A DNA stretch of 64,000 nt from Diadema setosum (lineage: Eukaryota > Echinodermata > Echinoidea > Diadematoida > Diadematidae), in NCBI GenBank assembly GCA_033980235.1, contig CM067077.1, forward strand, positions 5,990,602-6,054,601, written 5' to 3'. Both the position numbers and the translations under genes were made by a program. The notes beneath the pieces were generated by a model. The model did not search any database and was not told where the DNA came from. It saw only the letters and a program-made list of their open reading frames with translations. This document shows, in pieces, positions 32,461-46,083 of this stretch; the stretch's first letter is position 1; every line of letters begins with the position of its first letter.

Positions 32461-35400
32461 ATTAGAAATTCAGACGAGAGCGATAGCTTATGCTTTCGCA
32501 CGAACATGCAAAAGCTCGCATGATGATATTGAAAAGAATGGCCTTTCAACTCGCACTTGTCATCCGAGTTCTTGACATTCATTCGTCGTCCACTTACCGT
32601 CACGGCAAGTCAAAAAAGAAGAGCGAGATTACATTTTTGTTCTTTTTTTTTGCGAAGCGCGATTATCAAAGTGACATTTGGAGATTCTAGCTTGACGGAT
32701 CAATTTCGGCGAGCCCTACGGCTTTACAGCCGAGACGTGGTCCGCATTGCTGTTCTGCGACCATGCAGCATACTTCGGAGAAGATCATGATAAACAACTC
32801 GCAAACATGGCATGCCTCCTCTCTTTGATCGCAAAAGAAAGGGAACTTGCCGACCCATAGCTCTTCATGTTACATGTTACATCATGACTATGTACACCCT
32901 TTCAATAGTTCCTTCCATGTAAGAGGCAAAGTGCGATTGGAGGCAATCATGAGGAATGTGGTACGATGGACGTGATGTACAGCTGTTTGTTCCTTGTTTG
33001 ATAAACGGGAATATTGGTTAGCAACTGCACACGAAGATTTCAAGTCAGGTCATCATCTTCAGCTCTTGTCAAAAATATCACTAAGTCATCCAGCATGGCT
33101 AGAATAGCGTTTCGAAATATCGCTCATGGTTGACAGAGACATCGTGCATTTTAACGATACTTTTCTGTCGAATGTAGATTGCAATGTCGAAGATCTGTGA
33201 AATTAAACACAATTGTAGCAAAAGTTCTAACTTGTTTTTACAAATGAAACGTGAATTTACTCGAAGATTGTTCCATGTTTGGTGTGTTATTTTGAAGAAC
33301 AGGGTTGACTGTATCAGAAATCTGAAACCACTCGCTTATTTTCAAGCAGAGCATACAAAACAAAAAACATCTAAAAGTTATTATTGGGATGCCATTACAC
33401 GCGCTGTACATTCTTTTTCATTTTTTTTTTCGAGGAGATTGGCGCTAGCAAAGCAAGAGAATCGTTTATTTAGAATATTTAATTTATTCTGTCCTTCATA
33501 AATTCTTTTGAGATAACTAACACGATATTTTTTACTGCAACCTAATAGGTCTCTACATTAAGCGTATTGAGACGTATTGAGAATTTTCGACTTTTGTTCA
33601 AATGGAACCAGGGACTCGAGGTGAGCGAATTCGTCTCACCTCCCTGAATGGAATACAGTCTCGATATTTGGTGTGAACTGGGGTATATCGTGGGCAAAAG
33701 AGGGCGACCTTTCGAATTTGTTACGAATATCCTTCTGGTAGCTACTTATTACGCCACAATAGAATTTCCAGTAGCCCTAATCAGACCGTCTGATTCGACG
33801 TGATCCGGTAGAATACAAAAAAGTGCAACGGCTGTCAGGCAAATAGAGAGGGGAAAAAAAGAAGAGGGAAAAGTAATATAAAAAATGTCCGAATTATATT
33901 CTGAATCAAGATGGTTGCCCTCTTATCTTAATAAAAAAGAAATGAAATGCTTAATTGCAAGATTTCAAAAGGCAATCAATTCTAAAGCTCAGTCCCTCGA
34001 GGCCAAGTAGTGCATTTGAGATGGTATGTACGTATGTCAATGTGTGCCTTTATCTTCTGGCTGGGGAGGGGGGGGGGGGGGGTTGGAGGAGCATGAGGGG
34101 GTATCAAGTATGGATTATGACAAAATGCATTTCGATCAGAAGTGGTCTCCATTGATTAAAGGTTCTGCCAAACAGAAAACAACTCTGATGCCAAAATGAA
34201 AAAAAGGAGGCACAAAAAAGAACATGGGGACGAAATGCAGATTTGTGATTCCAATATCCTCGCTTGTACATGCATTTGAATCACTGCAACGACGAAAGAT
34301 TCTATTTTCGAGCTCTCGGCGTAAATATTTATCTTGCGAGACTTCCGCACTGGCGATCCTAGGGCTTTATTAATCAAATCCTGATGTTAGATAGATGCGT
34401 GCAAGCATGAAACACTGTTATTATCAACAGAGACTGATGGCGACATGTGCTGTGCTTAAGATTAAATTGTCGGTTGTGGGATCTTTTATTTTTCTTTATC
34501 AAAGTCTTCTACAGTGATAGCGTTTGTAATGTAACTTCGTGAGGGGTCAACAGAAGCTCAGAAAAAGCGATGGTACTGATTATTTACATTTCATTGTTGT
34601 CTAAGATAGCGCAATCATGATATCACATAAATTAGTAAAATGCGTCGTTATATCCTAGTATCGTCTTAGATTTGACTGCTATGTGCTACCTTCGTTACTC
34701 GGATTAGGATTCATCGTACACGGCACCAATGAGATGGTTCTTACGAGTGGTGATCCAATGTGACACTTCAAACAAAGGTTCCGATTCTTTTCTTTTTTTT
34801 TTTTTTTTGGTGGCGGATTTGCACATCCATAAGCCTTCATTGTTACCGGCGGAGTATGAAAACTTGTGATACACGACGTCATATAGAAGACATGGGGATT
34901 TTCCCGAGTGAGCACTAACAAGAAAAACAGTCGATACTGACATAAAAACATACAGACTGGTATTGAAGCTCAGACGGGATAAGGGGAAACAAGACAAAAC
35001 AAATAGTCAATCATCAAGCAACAAAGACTAGATTGCTTTATGCATGAAAACAATGATTCCAAATAGAGCGTTTTCCTGATAATAACGCCATGAACGTTAC
35101 TGAAGAATCCACCCCTGCATAATGGTTTTAAACGTTTCTACCTAATTTCTACCCTCAGAATCATCAGTTCCAGCTCAAATCTGATAATAACTAGTAAAGC
35201 ACTTTGTTTTACTTACATACCAGTAATGCTTTCATAAGCCAGAAGTGAAAATGGAGGGGTGTAGGGAAGTCATGCATAATTATCAGCCGCGAAAAAGTTT
35301 GCAGGTGAATACGTTATCTACAACATGTACAGGCTACTCTCATACGAAGATTGATATTTTCGACAAAATATACGTACGTGCAGTTTCTTCATTTGGAGAA

Positions 35401-35795
35401 GAAAAATATATAATCTACACATTTTGATATTCCGATTTTAGCGTCTTGTAATCATCACGCCTTTTCCGACAGTGAGATGTGACTTTTTTGTATCCTAAAC
35501 GTATACATTTCCTTTAAGTACGCCGGCTCACTTACATCTTAGCAACACTGCATCTCAGTTGTCTTTCCCTGTATGTATATCTATTTGTTCGTCGCATCAT
35601 TTTTTTCCTTTCCCCTGAGGACAGGTTCTGTTTGAAGTACCTGTGTATGAAAGTCTGCAAAGAGTTTATGATAGAGCACTTCACTGCGTCTGACACCATG
35701 CGAATATTCAATTATTCAAGAGCAGGAATTTAGAATATACCTTCATCATTTTGAGGACATGAGAAAAAAGCAAACAAGAGAAGGCTTTAGAGAGA

Positions 35796-35839
<44 letters not shown>

Positions 35840-36737
35840 AAGAGAGAGAGAGCTTGTTTCATGCGTATTTGTGTCGCGTGCGAGAAAGCGTGAAAGAGAG
35901 ACATCGAAACAGTATTATTGTATAATGCAAATGTCACGAGTAAAAAGGTAATGACTTCTCAAGTGTTAAGGCCCGTCTAGAACCACTGCAAACAACTAGA
36001 TGGATTACCCCTTCCCCTGCCCCTTACCCCACCCTAAACTCCCCGTCACCATCCCGTCCTTGCCCAAGGCCAAGACGCACTTACCAAGTCGCTTCCCTGC
36101 AGGTCGTTGATCTGTAGTCGAGACCTTTCACATGTTTCACGGCAATGGAGATCGGAGGATCCATGGAACAAGTCAAAACCCCTCTCTTCCCTTATGGCGT
36201 TCCTGGTTATCATTCCCCTGAAGATATTGTTTAATCAAATTGCATGCATTTTTTCTTCTGTCTCCCCCACCTCTATCCCGTCCTTCTTCCCCCTTCTTTC
36301 GCTCACATCCACTCACCTATATGTTAGAAATAACACTAGCAGTCATTGCCACATTAAAATCGACATGTCTAGACGGCCACTACTTTAAGTGTATAAGAAC
36401 AAGTGGAATCTAGTGCAGTTATCATAGGCGCATCAACGTCACCGCATTAAAGTGGAATGGTGCTTAGAAAAGACGTCAATACTTGCAGACAATGGTACCA
36501 CGTGATCAAGCCGATCATATTATAATGTCCTTGGGTTCACGTACTCTGCAATAATGTCTCTAAGAAGAGGCTACACATCATGATTGTGTAGCTAGACAAA
36601 CTGCTGACACAAGATAGCCATTTCTTAGTATACACTATCATTCCTTTTGTACAATACGCATTATCGGCGTAACACGTTTATCTCGTCTCTTGAGCTGTGT
36701 GTACTCATTTTCACAGCGCCTTTGATACCTATCATAC
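32461..36737. other. Unannotated stretch with scattered microsatellites
   Basis: Poly-G at 34064-34082, poly-T at 34794-34808, (GA)n at 35798-35858. Remaining sequence is AT-rich with short, overlapping frames (none over about 105 codons) and no recognised domain. Confidence 0.45.
35798..35858. repeat. (GA)n microsatellite
   Basis: Nearly pure GA repeat. Confidence 0.9.
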
Positions 36738-36908
36738 CAGGGGTCCGTTTCATGAAGTCATCACATAAAAGTCTTTATATTAATCTCAGAATGGCTGAAG
36801 TCGCTCACACGCAGTCATTAGAGACTTTAAATCCATTTCATGAAGTCTCTCATAAATGTGTCTATGAGCAAAAGTCTCTCATAAGACTTTCATGAAACGG
36901 ATCCTGTA
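36738..36908. mobile_element. MITE with CAGG..CCGTTTCATGAA ends, 171 bp
   Basis: The left end CAGGGGTCCGTTTCATGAAG and the right end, in reverse complement CAGGATCCGTTTCATGAAAG, match at about 17 of 20 positions. The interior repeats the TTTCATGAAGTC and AGTCTCTCATAA motifs. Non-coding. Confidence 0.75.
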
Positions 36909-37302
36909 GGTGTACATTGCGCATCATAAATCCTCACGATATGATTCGAAAAAAAAAATGACTCTCTAATGTCAAGTTTATCATAACGTGCCAACTAGGT
37001 TCTAAATCCCATAGAAATGGGGCGTTTTGCAGATGGGTCTTCTAGTAAGAGCTATATACAGAATCATATGAATTCAGGGACAAAGAAATTCGAATCGCCT
37101 TCCCAGGTATATTTATACCCTGCGTCCTTTTGATCCTCAATGACCTAGCGCACAAAAGTAATGCAGTCCCGAAATAGATTCATAAGTCATAATAATATAG
37201 GAACAATGAACTTTGATGATGACGTTTGATCTATGTAATCCCAACAGTTACCTATTCATAACATTTCTTCCAAAGTACATCCCTACTGGACATGCCCAGG
37301 TG

Positions 37303-37305
<3 letters not shown>

Positions 37306-37349
<44 letters not shown>
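37306..37349. repeat. (TA)n microsatellite
   Basis: Pure TA repeat of about 22 units. Confidence 0.95.
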
Positions 37350-37353
<4 letters not shown>

Positions 37354-37672
37354 ATATAGGCCTAGCTGGATAAATGACACTGTGGACATAGTTCAGTGCC
37401 AGGGTAACCTCCTTCCTTTGACCTCGAGCCAAATAGCCAAATACACAGTCAGCACATCAATCTACACCACACGTCGGCAAACTACAGATTCCACTGACGA
37501 GGTTCCTTTTCTTTTCCCAACTCATAGTAACAAGACTGGAACAGACAGAAAAATAACTGAAAAGTGTAATGCCTTCGGCACAATTTATAACTCTGAAGGT
37601 ATATCGTTTTCTGTAGGAGAAGGGAAAGTCCCTACATGTCATCGTGGTGTGCATTGATACTCATCCTTTGAT

Positions 37673-37692
37673 ACACACACACACACACACAT

Positions 37693-37731
<39 letters not shown>
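37673..37731. repeat. (CA)n(TA)n compound microsatellite
   Basis: CA repeat with TACACA interruption passing directly into TA repeat. Confidence 0.95.
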
Positions 37732-38573
37732 AATGTAGAGATAAGATATATAAATACATATATGATTGAATGCAAGTGTGTAGTATTTTATACATAATAA
37801 GTGAAATACAGTCTATATAGGTTGCTATCAGGTGAAGATATTAACTTATTAATTGCTATTCATAAAGCGCCACAAGAGAGGATGATATGATGGTTAAAGT
37901 GTATGGCATCTTAGATCTTAAGGCAGCTGCCAGATATCTTAAGCCACACAGAGTCAACTTAAGCACACGCTCACACATGCACACACGCAACCGCACACAT
38001 GCGCACATACAAATACCCAACCACTTACTCTCACGCATACAGGCGAAGATATACACTTAACACACCAATATGAAACAACAAAGCCAGACACATCTATTCG
38101 TGTTATTCTGTGACAAAAAGAAACAAACAAAACACATACATACACTACCCTAACATGCCCCTCGCCCCCAAAATACAGTCATGCGGGTGTAATATCTCTG
38201 CCCCGAACATGCGTCATGAGGTTGTTTGCTGTTAGCCTACGCACGGTATTCTTGGCTATATCGTAGGTGACAGTTGTCGTTTAAAGGCAACCTCTAAGAG
38301 CGTGCCTTGCATACGATGAGAACTTTGTTTCACGTATGCTCACATGCAAGCCGTTTTATGAATAGATCTTAGCGATTAAGTGGCCAGATGGCCCGGGAGA
38401 CTACAAGTTTATTTTCTGGTGGCCCGACCGGCAACTACGTTTCAAATATTTTGATTATGTTTGCTTTTATTGCGGGCCACCAAAATTTCAAATTTACATA
38501 TTTCTGTTGCCGGAATGGACCATCACAGAGAAAACAGTTAGTGTCGAGCCCTGTATATATTTACAGGTATATA

Positions 38574-39063
38574 CACTCAAACCTGTCCATAGCGACCGCC
38601 TGCTATATGCGGTCGCCTAAAATCTCCTCCCCCACAGCACCGGTTTAAAACCTATAGTGTATGACACCTTTCTGTCAAACGCGGCCAGTAGCGACAAAAT
38701 TTGTATCCCCAAGTTGCTATCTAATTATTATAGTGGCCATCGATGCCATTTCAGGGCCAGCGAGAAAGAAAAAATAAAAAAGCCACATTAACGACAAAAC
38801 CAACATAAATTTCTTAATTTCACAATCACCTGTTTTCACTACCTTGAAAACTGTTTATATTAATTAATTAACATTCATCAGTAAATATGAGAAGATATTA
38901 CTATGTTATGCACCCTATAGCCCACACGTGTACATCAATACACGTTTACAAGTCTACAACATGCTGTAGAATAAATAAACAAAAACCTGCCTACAGTTGC
39001 CACTTGTCTATATAGGCCAATATCTCTGTTTCTATTCAAAGGTCACTATACACAGGTTTGACT
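38574..39063. mobile_element. Non-autonomous DNA transposon, ~490 bp, ACTCAAACCTGT ends
   Basis: ACTCAAACCTGTCCATAGCGACC at the left is mirrored by GGTCACTATACACAGGTTTGACT at the right (given here as inverted ends of about 22 bp with three differences). The interior carries more GCGACC/GCGGTCGC-like subterminal repeats. No transposase frame. Confidence 0.75.
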
Positions 39064-40040
39064 TTACATACTCGTAGTTAGTATTGTATATACATGCACA
39101 TTTTTATTTTCCAAGGAGTCTCACATAACTTCGAACCAGCACAATGCATATCAAAGGTAAACAATTCAAATGCTTTGACGTAAACAGTAGAACTTGACTG
39201 CGTCAGTGCTACAGGTACTGTAAAGATTATGTAAACGTATATATGCAATGATTCCAGCGAAATGTTTCTGTATTAACGACGCGAGCCGACGTATCTCAAT
39301 CGAAGAAAAAAAAAAAACCCCGGCAAGATTCAAATGAAAAAATGCACATCCAAACTATACCGCTTCTATGACATAGATTCTCATCATTCTATACCCAAAC
39401 TCATGACATACCCTTGACATTCAACGTACCTATTCATTTTGAATGATTGTAAAACAGACATGGAGCAAGGGAGTATTAGTAATAGTCAAATTTTGAATAC
39501 AGTGTCATCTAGGACCTTCTTGCAAGCACGAATGGCACATGTCCTCGAGATATGGAGATGAATGGATACTGAAAGGGCGCCCGAAATCGAGCGCTACTCG
39601 CATTTATCGCCATGCGTCATGTTCACCTGACACGGATTACTTTGCGCGGTATCTACTGCGGTATTCCCAAACGAGAACGAACGACCCCTTCAAGCGCGCG
39701 GACATGGGGTCGCTTCTATATCAGTGATCTTCGTCCCCGTCAGATATACGCACCGTGTCTGGGAAATAACTCTCACTCTAGTAAACACGGAGCTCATGTC
39801 AGTGTGTCATGTTGAGTCGCAATTTCTTTTGGAGCGCTGATTCGTCAGCGCATACCCCCCCCCCCCCCCCCCACCGAAAAAAAAGAATACCCACAACCAA
39901 AAGACATATCTTTACTGAATGGATCAATGAAAACGAGAGAAAGAAATACGATTCAAACGAATAAACGAGCAGTTTGACAGTTTTACCTGGTGATTAAGTC
40001 TTTCTGTCCTTTAAAACCCCTTTGCAGCGTTCTATGGATT
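39064..40040. other. Unannotated stretch
   Basis: Poly-A at 39307-39318 and poly-C at 39856-39872. CpG-bearing sequence at 39575-39740 with no recognised domain. Confidence 0.45.
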
Positions 40041-41141
40041 ATATAGTCCATGGGCCAGGCCAGATATTGGTACCATCTGAGGTGGCAAAACCTTTTGGGT
40101 GTCATTTTGTTTGTCGGGCATAGATATGCTTATCAAGCCATGATAGCATTTCCAAATGAGTAGCTTAGTCATAGTACATGAATTTTTAACCAATGTGGTC
40201 TCGTTGTTATATCCCTATACTTCTGAATCGAAACTAACCGCTATACAAAGAAGAGCACTGTCTTCTGTATGTTCCATAGAGCTGTAAAATGCAGCCCTGT
40301 GGTATGTTCACAGGTGTTCTGTTGTAAACGCGGTGCGCTTAGTCTTTATTCAAGGCAGCGAAGGGAATATCCAAAGGTTATGATGTCCACAGCGCTTAGT
40401 CTTTATTCTAGACGGCGAAGGGAATATCCAAAGCGTATGATACAGTGTATATCCTTTTATCTAAAAACAACAACAACAAAAGCAATTCCTCGTGAATTTT
40501 ACCGTATCTTTCAATTATTTATCATTTTCCAGCGAAAACGCTACGGTTACGGTGAAAACGCTGATACCACGCCAATGTCGCTTTATTTCCCTCCAACAAT
40601 ATAAGATAATGCAAAAACAATGTACCGGTACACTACGATACATTACAATGAATGATATCGTAAATGAACAGAGTGATTTTTGTTTAAAACTGATGTATTT
40701 GTTGATAGGGTAGTATGAAAACAGTATAGATAATCCCTTTTATGAGGAACTTTAAATATGGTAACGGTACATTGGTCTAGATAAAGACTAAGCGCACCGC
40801 GTGACAGCTGTGTGTGGACATCATAACCCTTTGGATATTCCCTTCGCTGCCTTGAATAAAGACTAAGCGCACCGCGTTTACAACAGAACACCTGTGGACA
40901 TACAGGAGGCAGTGCTCTTCTTTGTATAGCGGTTTAGTTTCAATTCAGAAGTATAGGGATATAAAAACGAGACCAAATTGGTTAAAAATTCATTTATTAT
41001 GACTAAGCTACTCATTTGGAAATGCTATCATAGCTTGATAAGCATATCTATGCCCGACAAACAAACTGACACCAAAAAGGTTGTGCCACCTCAGATGGTA
41101 CCAACAACCCATTTTTCGGGTCTTGGCCCATGGACTAATAA
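40041..41141. mobile_element. Fold-back transposon-like element, ~1.1 kb with ~370-bp inverted arms
   Basis: The left arm (40041-40413) reads TAGTCCATGGGCCA, GGTACCATCTGAGGTGGCA, GGCATAGATATGCTTATCAA and GCGCTTAGTCTTTATTC. The right arm (40776-41141) is its reverse complement in the same order. The loop is about 360 bp (40414-40775) and has no transposase frame. A 57-bp module starting GCGCTTAGTCTTTATTC is tandemly repeated in the left arm (40335 and 40392); the right arm has one full and one partial copy. Known parallels are fold-back families such as Drosophila FB and sea urchin TU elements, whose arms carry tandem repeats; membership is not claimed. Confidence 0.8.
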
Positions 41142-42394
41142 TTGTATGCACTACATCCAAACTCATTGGCACAGAAACGCTTGAAAAAGTTTGGGCCTTG
41201 GCATTTCAAATAGCACCGGGCGGTCAAATTGTTTCGAGGTTATTCCCTCGACAACTTATTCAAATTTGTGTTTGTAAGTGCAACATGCCACTGAAGTCAA
41301 ATGCTTTTCGAAACATAAGCGCTTTTTTCAGGACTCAAGGCATGATATATCAAAAACACTGTCTCTTCCAAAACAGACCTAGCGAATCCATCTACGCATA
41401 AACGGAAGGAAAATCCTAAAACTGATCAATTTGTCAAGAAAAAAAAAGATACACAAGTCTCTCTTAATTAAACGAGAGATCTTATATCCGAGCGATCAAA
41501 ACGGAAAAGCAGAGGGATTCAGAATACTATACTGAGCATGATCACATTGATTGGATCGGTCAGAACGTCGCCATTGTTTGATTTTTCGTTGTTTTTTTTT
41601 TATATAGTTTTTTTTTTTATTGGAAAGCCTTCCTCGGTTGATTGATTGATACAATTTTATGCAAAGAGCTTTCCCCACTAAGGTCTATGCACCTTCAGAG
41701 AAGCAAACGTTACTATCACCCGAGCAATGACCGTGAAGAAATTGCTGCTATCACCCCCCCCCCCCACAAAAAACAAGTATTAAAGCATTGCAACTCCCAA
41801 CAAATGGAAACGGTGTTTCTGACATGTAAAACTCTTAATAAAGAGTGAAAGAAAAGCAAGGCATGAATGCCTCTGACCCTTCAATAGTCTCTAGCCTATA
41901 CCCTGATTTTCCTGCCAAACGTCAGTATCAGAAATTATTGAGCAAGAGTGACCGATTTGTCACCGCGTTGAAAACCACATTTTCGACAACAAGCCTGCAA
42001 AATAAACGCTGATAGTGCATCTTACATGAGGCATGTGAGAACTACAGAAAATAACGTTACTTGACAATACTGACAATATAATGAAGTCTCTTTCTGTCAC
42101 TAAAACAACATGCAGACGTATACATTCAAAACAGGCATTGATAACTATAGAAACACACAAAGGCAACCAAATAATGATTAAGATTCAGGGAATACCAGTG
42201 GTATTTCATATTGTTATTCATCATCATTGCCATTACCTATCTCATGAAATATCAAAAAAAAAAATAAGACGAATTAACGACTATGATCAAAGCACACGTC
42301 AGATCAATGCCAAAAGTGAACGCGAAAGAGCCAGAATTTAGATACAAATAATACGTTGACTGCTAACAAAAAGCTATCTGTCCAATGTGTTTAA
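41142..42394. other. Unannotated stretch
   Basis: Poly-T near 41592-41617, poly-C at 41755-41765. Short frames only. Confidence 0.5.
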
Positions 42395-43330
42395 TGAGCA
42401 TTGTCTCTGCTTTGGCTACGCACGGCCAACGTCGGAGATACCGAAAGCCGCGGTGGCGCGAACTGTCCCCTTGCGATTTCTACCGGGGAGACCCGACTTG
42501 TGTATTCAGGTAAACTTACACGCTTCACACTCCTGAATCGTGAACTTGCTCCGGCACAGCACGCTACAACACGAAGAAAAGGGGGCTTGCACTACAGGGG
42601 AATTACCGCGCTCGTTACCAGATGTCACAAAAGCGTATCGTCATCGAGTACGTGTACTAGTAATTGGTCAAACCTCAACTCCTATTCGCTAGACTCTAAA
42701 AAATCAAGTATGGCAGCCTTTTTTTTTCTTGGCGATAGGTGCCTCCGTAAAAAGCAATGTTTAGCACAGACAAATGTTATCTGCTACATGAACACTTATC
42801 CTTGTTTCACAACATAATGTAGTAAGAACGGAGGGGGAATTTACTGATTTTATACAGTCCGGATCTTTGAGCTCTACGGCGGAACGCGGCCAAGGCAAAA
42901 AGAAATCCCAGTTTGTCGCACGTGGCCTTAACATTCCTACGCATTTAGAACCCCGGCATGCAAACAGTTAACGATGCCTCTCTCAATCTACATAGTATTA
43001 CGCCTAGCAGGGAGCTAGACTTCCTTGAGGCGTGATAGACGGAGCTAGCGACCGTCCGACCACTGGGATGAGACAAATTTGATTTTCCTCTTCCGCGTTT
43101 AATTTACTTTCCCCGCCAAACCGATCGAAAAGAACCACCTTCCTTAAGTGTTTTCGCTCAGCGAAGTGTGATAGCAGGCGACATTCATGTAGGGCTTCGG
43201 TTTCGCACTCATTCCCTCACTTTGTTTTTGTTGTTTTTTTTTCTAAGGACGGCTTGTCAAACGCAGGCGCGTTTGCAAGTTCGGGAGAATTTTCTCCCCC
43301 CCCCCCCCATCTCTCTCTCTCCCTCTCGCT
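42395..43330. other. CpG-bearing non-repetitive block
   Basis: Higher G+C and CpG than its flanks (for example GAAAGCCGCGGTGGCGCG and CGGAACGCGGCCAAGG), ending in poly-C and (CT)n near 43297-43325. The 138-codon plus frame at 42401-42817 shows no domain and ends in poly-T-derived residues. Candidate regulatory or conserved non-coding DNA. Confidence 0.25.
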
Positions 43331-45581
43331 CGCTCTTCTTGAGATGAAGTGAACTATGGGAGCCAATTGCCATGTCGAGTGAAGCGAAAAGATGGATACA
43401 CAGGCACGCTTGATGTATTCAGGTCCATGAAGATCCGGTTTCAAAATGTTGAGAGTAGCTCGCCCACAAGAGGATGCAAATTAGCCAACTCTGTAAATTT
43501 CAGCGGTTCAGAGTGAATACAGTAAATAGCACCCAAAGGGATGTTGTCTTCTATCCGTACCGGGCGTGTGGTTGGATGGGGAATACACGTATGTTATAGC
43601 GGTATAGAACCTTTCTCATTTATTGACGTATGATTCGAGTATTGCTACACAGATGAGACTGTGGATATTTTTTTTCCTGTTTGGCGGCACGTGTAATCAT
43701 TCATGTCATCTGATAATAGTGTCGAAAATATGTTTGCTATATTGAATTGAATTATGTATACCCGAAGGAGGTATTCCGAAACTACACATCACCCATCTCA
43801 ATCATGTCAATAGCCAATACACGGACTGAAAGTTACCTTAGAATTTAACAACACTCGCTAGCCATTAAAAAAAAAAGCCTCAAACACACACACGCACACA
43901 CTGCGGAATTGTAGCGTTACTATGGTTATAGATTTCACTCTAAAGTATGTGAATTTAACGCTTGAGCAGGAAGGACACGTTTGGGTAGGTGGCATGAAGT
44001 AGGAAATTCGTGCATGCAGTGTAGATAACTGAAATGAGAAGATCTTTGAATATCATGCAACTTGGAAATGCAAACTGTAATGCTTAAGGTTGACACAGAG
44101 TATAGCTGATATGACCATTGGTATGGCGCGCGTATTCCTGAAATTTCCGTTTCCAGCGGTCGGTATTGAATTCACCACTCCAAGAGGGAATCGATCCAAC
44201 TTACTTCTGCAAAACTGACCACATTTAAACTCATCGGCAACTTTCTGGTTGGCTTCCGCCGGCGGCGACACTCGAAACAGCAATGACGTTTCCCATCGAA
44301 TCTCCCCTCCGCTCCTCCCATTCCTCACCTGTGCGATGCATCCCTTTAAACCCATGTAAAATGTCCTTATGTAAACTAGAGAAATAGTTCATCCTGAACA
44401 TTTGAATCCTCAAGCTTTGGACCACATACACATACTATACGAAGTATCACGGCCTTAACTTCAAGCTCGCAATACGCAACGAAGCAGCGATCATTCAAAT
44501 TCTATTACGACTTTCTATTATACCAATGTAGAGACCAAACGAGCACAAAATTTGACCAACTCCGACAACAATTTGAAGGTATAAGTAAAGGGATTCATCC
44601 ACTATTAAAGAAACATTTTTTGTCCCACTAGCTACGAGGTGAGATAGTCATCAAGAAATTAAGTGATGAACGCTATATTTATAGTGTCTGCATTTCTACG
44701 TTGAATATGAGTACCGGAGTGTATACCTTGCATAACTCTGCAAGCACGATGTATCTTCACTACATCACAACAGCTACTATAACAACAAACAAACACACAA
44801 ACAAACGAACAAGAAACACACAAAAAAGAAAAAAAAAAACTTGAACGAAAAATGCCTATGTCTTGTGCCTTGGGTACTGCACATAAAATTATGTGCGATT
44901 GTAGTTTGAAGAAGTCTAACTTAACCTATAGTTTAACAGAGGCAACAACGGTTTTTAACCTTTAACGTAACGGTTGTAGTTTATGAAGTAGCATAAATTA
45001 TGTCATGTGTATGCGTGTGTGCGTTAACGTGTTTGTGTATTTGTCTTTATGTGTGATCTTGTTTTGTATCTTTTGAATGTAAAGATAAATAAAACAAAAC
45101 CAACACACAATAAACAAAGGATTTTGACTCGAATCATTTTCTTGAGCATCAAATATTTACAACTCTTTCAGAAAACTCAATTCTCCTGAACGTCGTTTGC
45201 ACTACTGTGAAGTATGCCTTCGAACAAGATGGATTATGATATGCATACAGAGTGTATCCCTTGTGAATAATGGCCCAGCGGAACCAAAATCATGCTGCAG
45301 CGTTGATAACTAACCACATGGCCGATTTCTTGTAGCCTGCCGAAAACTGTTGTACGGTGTCGAACATTCTAACCAGAAATAGAGTTGTGCTACTTTTTTT
45401 TAACAATGATTTTTTGGCCCCTGACCATGAAATCAATGGGGATAATAATGATAATTAAAAGACGTCATTCAAATTTCTAAGAGACAAAGACCACCCTTGG
45501 ATATAAAGTAACAAAGTGTGATGTCTTAGCCATTTATCACCATCAGCTGGTCATGGAAACTGGTTGTAAACAACCTTACCT
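43331..45581. other. Unannotated stretch
   Basis: AT-rich, with AAAC repeats near 44786-44840. The 100-codon minus frame at 44053-44355 has no recognised domain. No gene supported. Confidence 0.45.
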
Positions 45582-45755
45582 GGGGGGTGTTTCATAAAGC
45601 TGTTCGTAAAGTTACGAACGACTTACGAGCGACTGGTGATCAGTTCTTGTGCTGAATCATGGAAATTCTGATAAGTATAGCACATCAGAACTGATCACCA
45701 GTCGCTCGTAAGTCGTTCGTAACTTTACGAACAGCTTTATGAAACAGGGCCCTGG
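45582..45755. mobile_element. MITE with long inverted repeats, GTTTCATAAAGCTGTTCGTAA type
   Basis: TGTTTCATAAAGCTGTTCGT then AAAGTTACGAACGACTTACG at the left are perfectly complemented by the right half, which ends AGCTTTATGAAACAGGG. The arms (~75 bp) are almost identical, so the element is a near-perfect hairpin with a ~25-bp loop. Possible CCTGG duplication at the borders. Non-coding. Confidence 0.85.
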
Positions 45756-45871
45756 TCCGAATATCTGTAAACACTATTGTTACCAACCGCGCTCGCACCT
45801 GGTTTTAACCCAAATTAGAACAAAGACTGTGACATCATGACTTCGGTACTCTACAGGAACTTACGCCTTTT

Positions 45872-45896
45872 GAGAGAGAGAGAGAGAGAGAGAGAA
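45872..45896. repeat. (GA)n microsatellite
   Basis: Short pure GA run. Confidence 0.9.
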
Positions 45897-46083
45897 GAAT
45901 TTAGTCATCAGAGGAAAACATTCTGAACAAAGCCAAGCACGTTTTCACCTGGGGAATGTAAATGCCACAAATAATTTGGGGAATTATGGCACGAGAAATC
46001 TACGCACAAAGAACAATACAGGTGCTAATGGCTGGCAGACGGCAGGTCGTGCTGCAGGGATTGGCTCTAAAAACAGGTAGAGC

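Larger units (their letters stand above)
36909..38573. other. Unannotated stretch with (TA)n and (CA)n
   Basis: (TA)n at 37306-37349, (CA)n(TA)n at 37673-37731, CA-rich 37960-38040. No gene supported. Confidence 0.5.

Noticed and set aside
42401..42817. 138-codon plus frame
   Set aside because: No domain, and the C-terminal part is a poly-T translation; probably random in a CpG-richer block.
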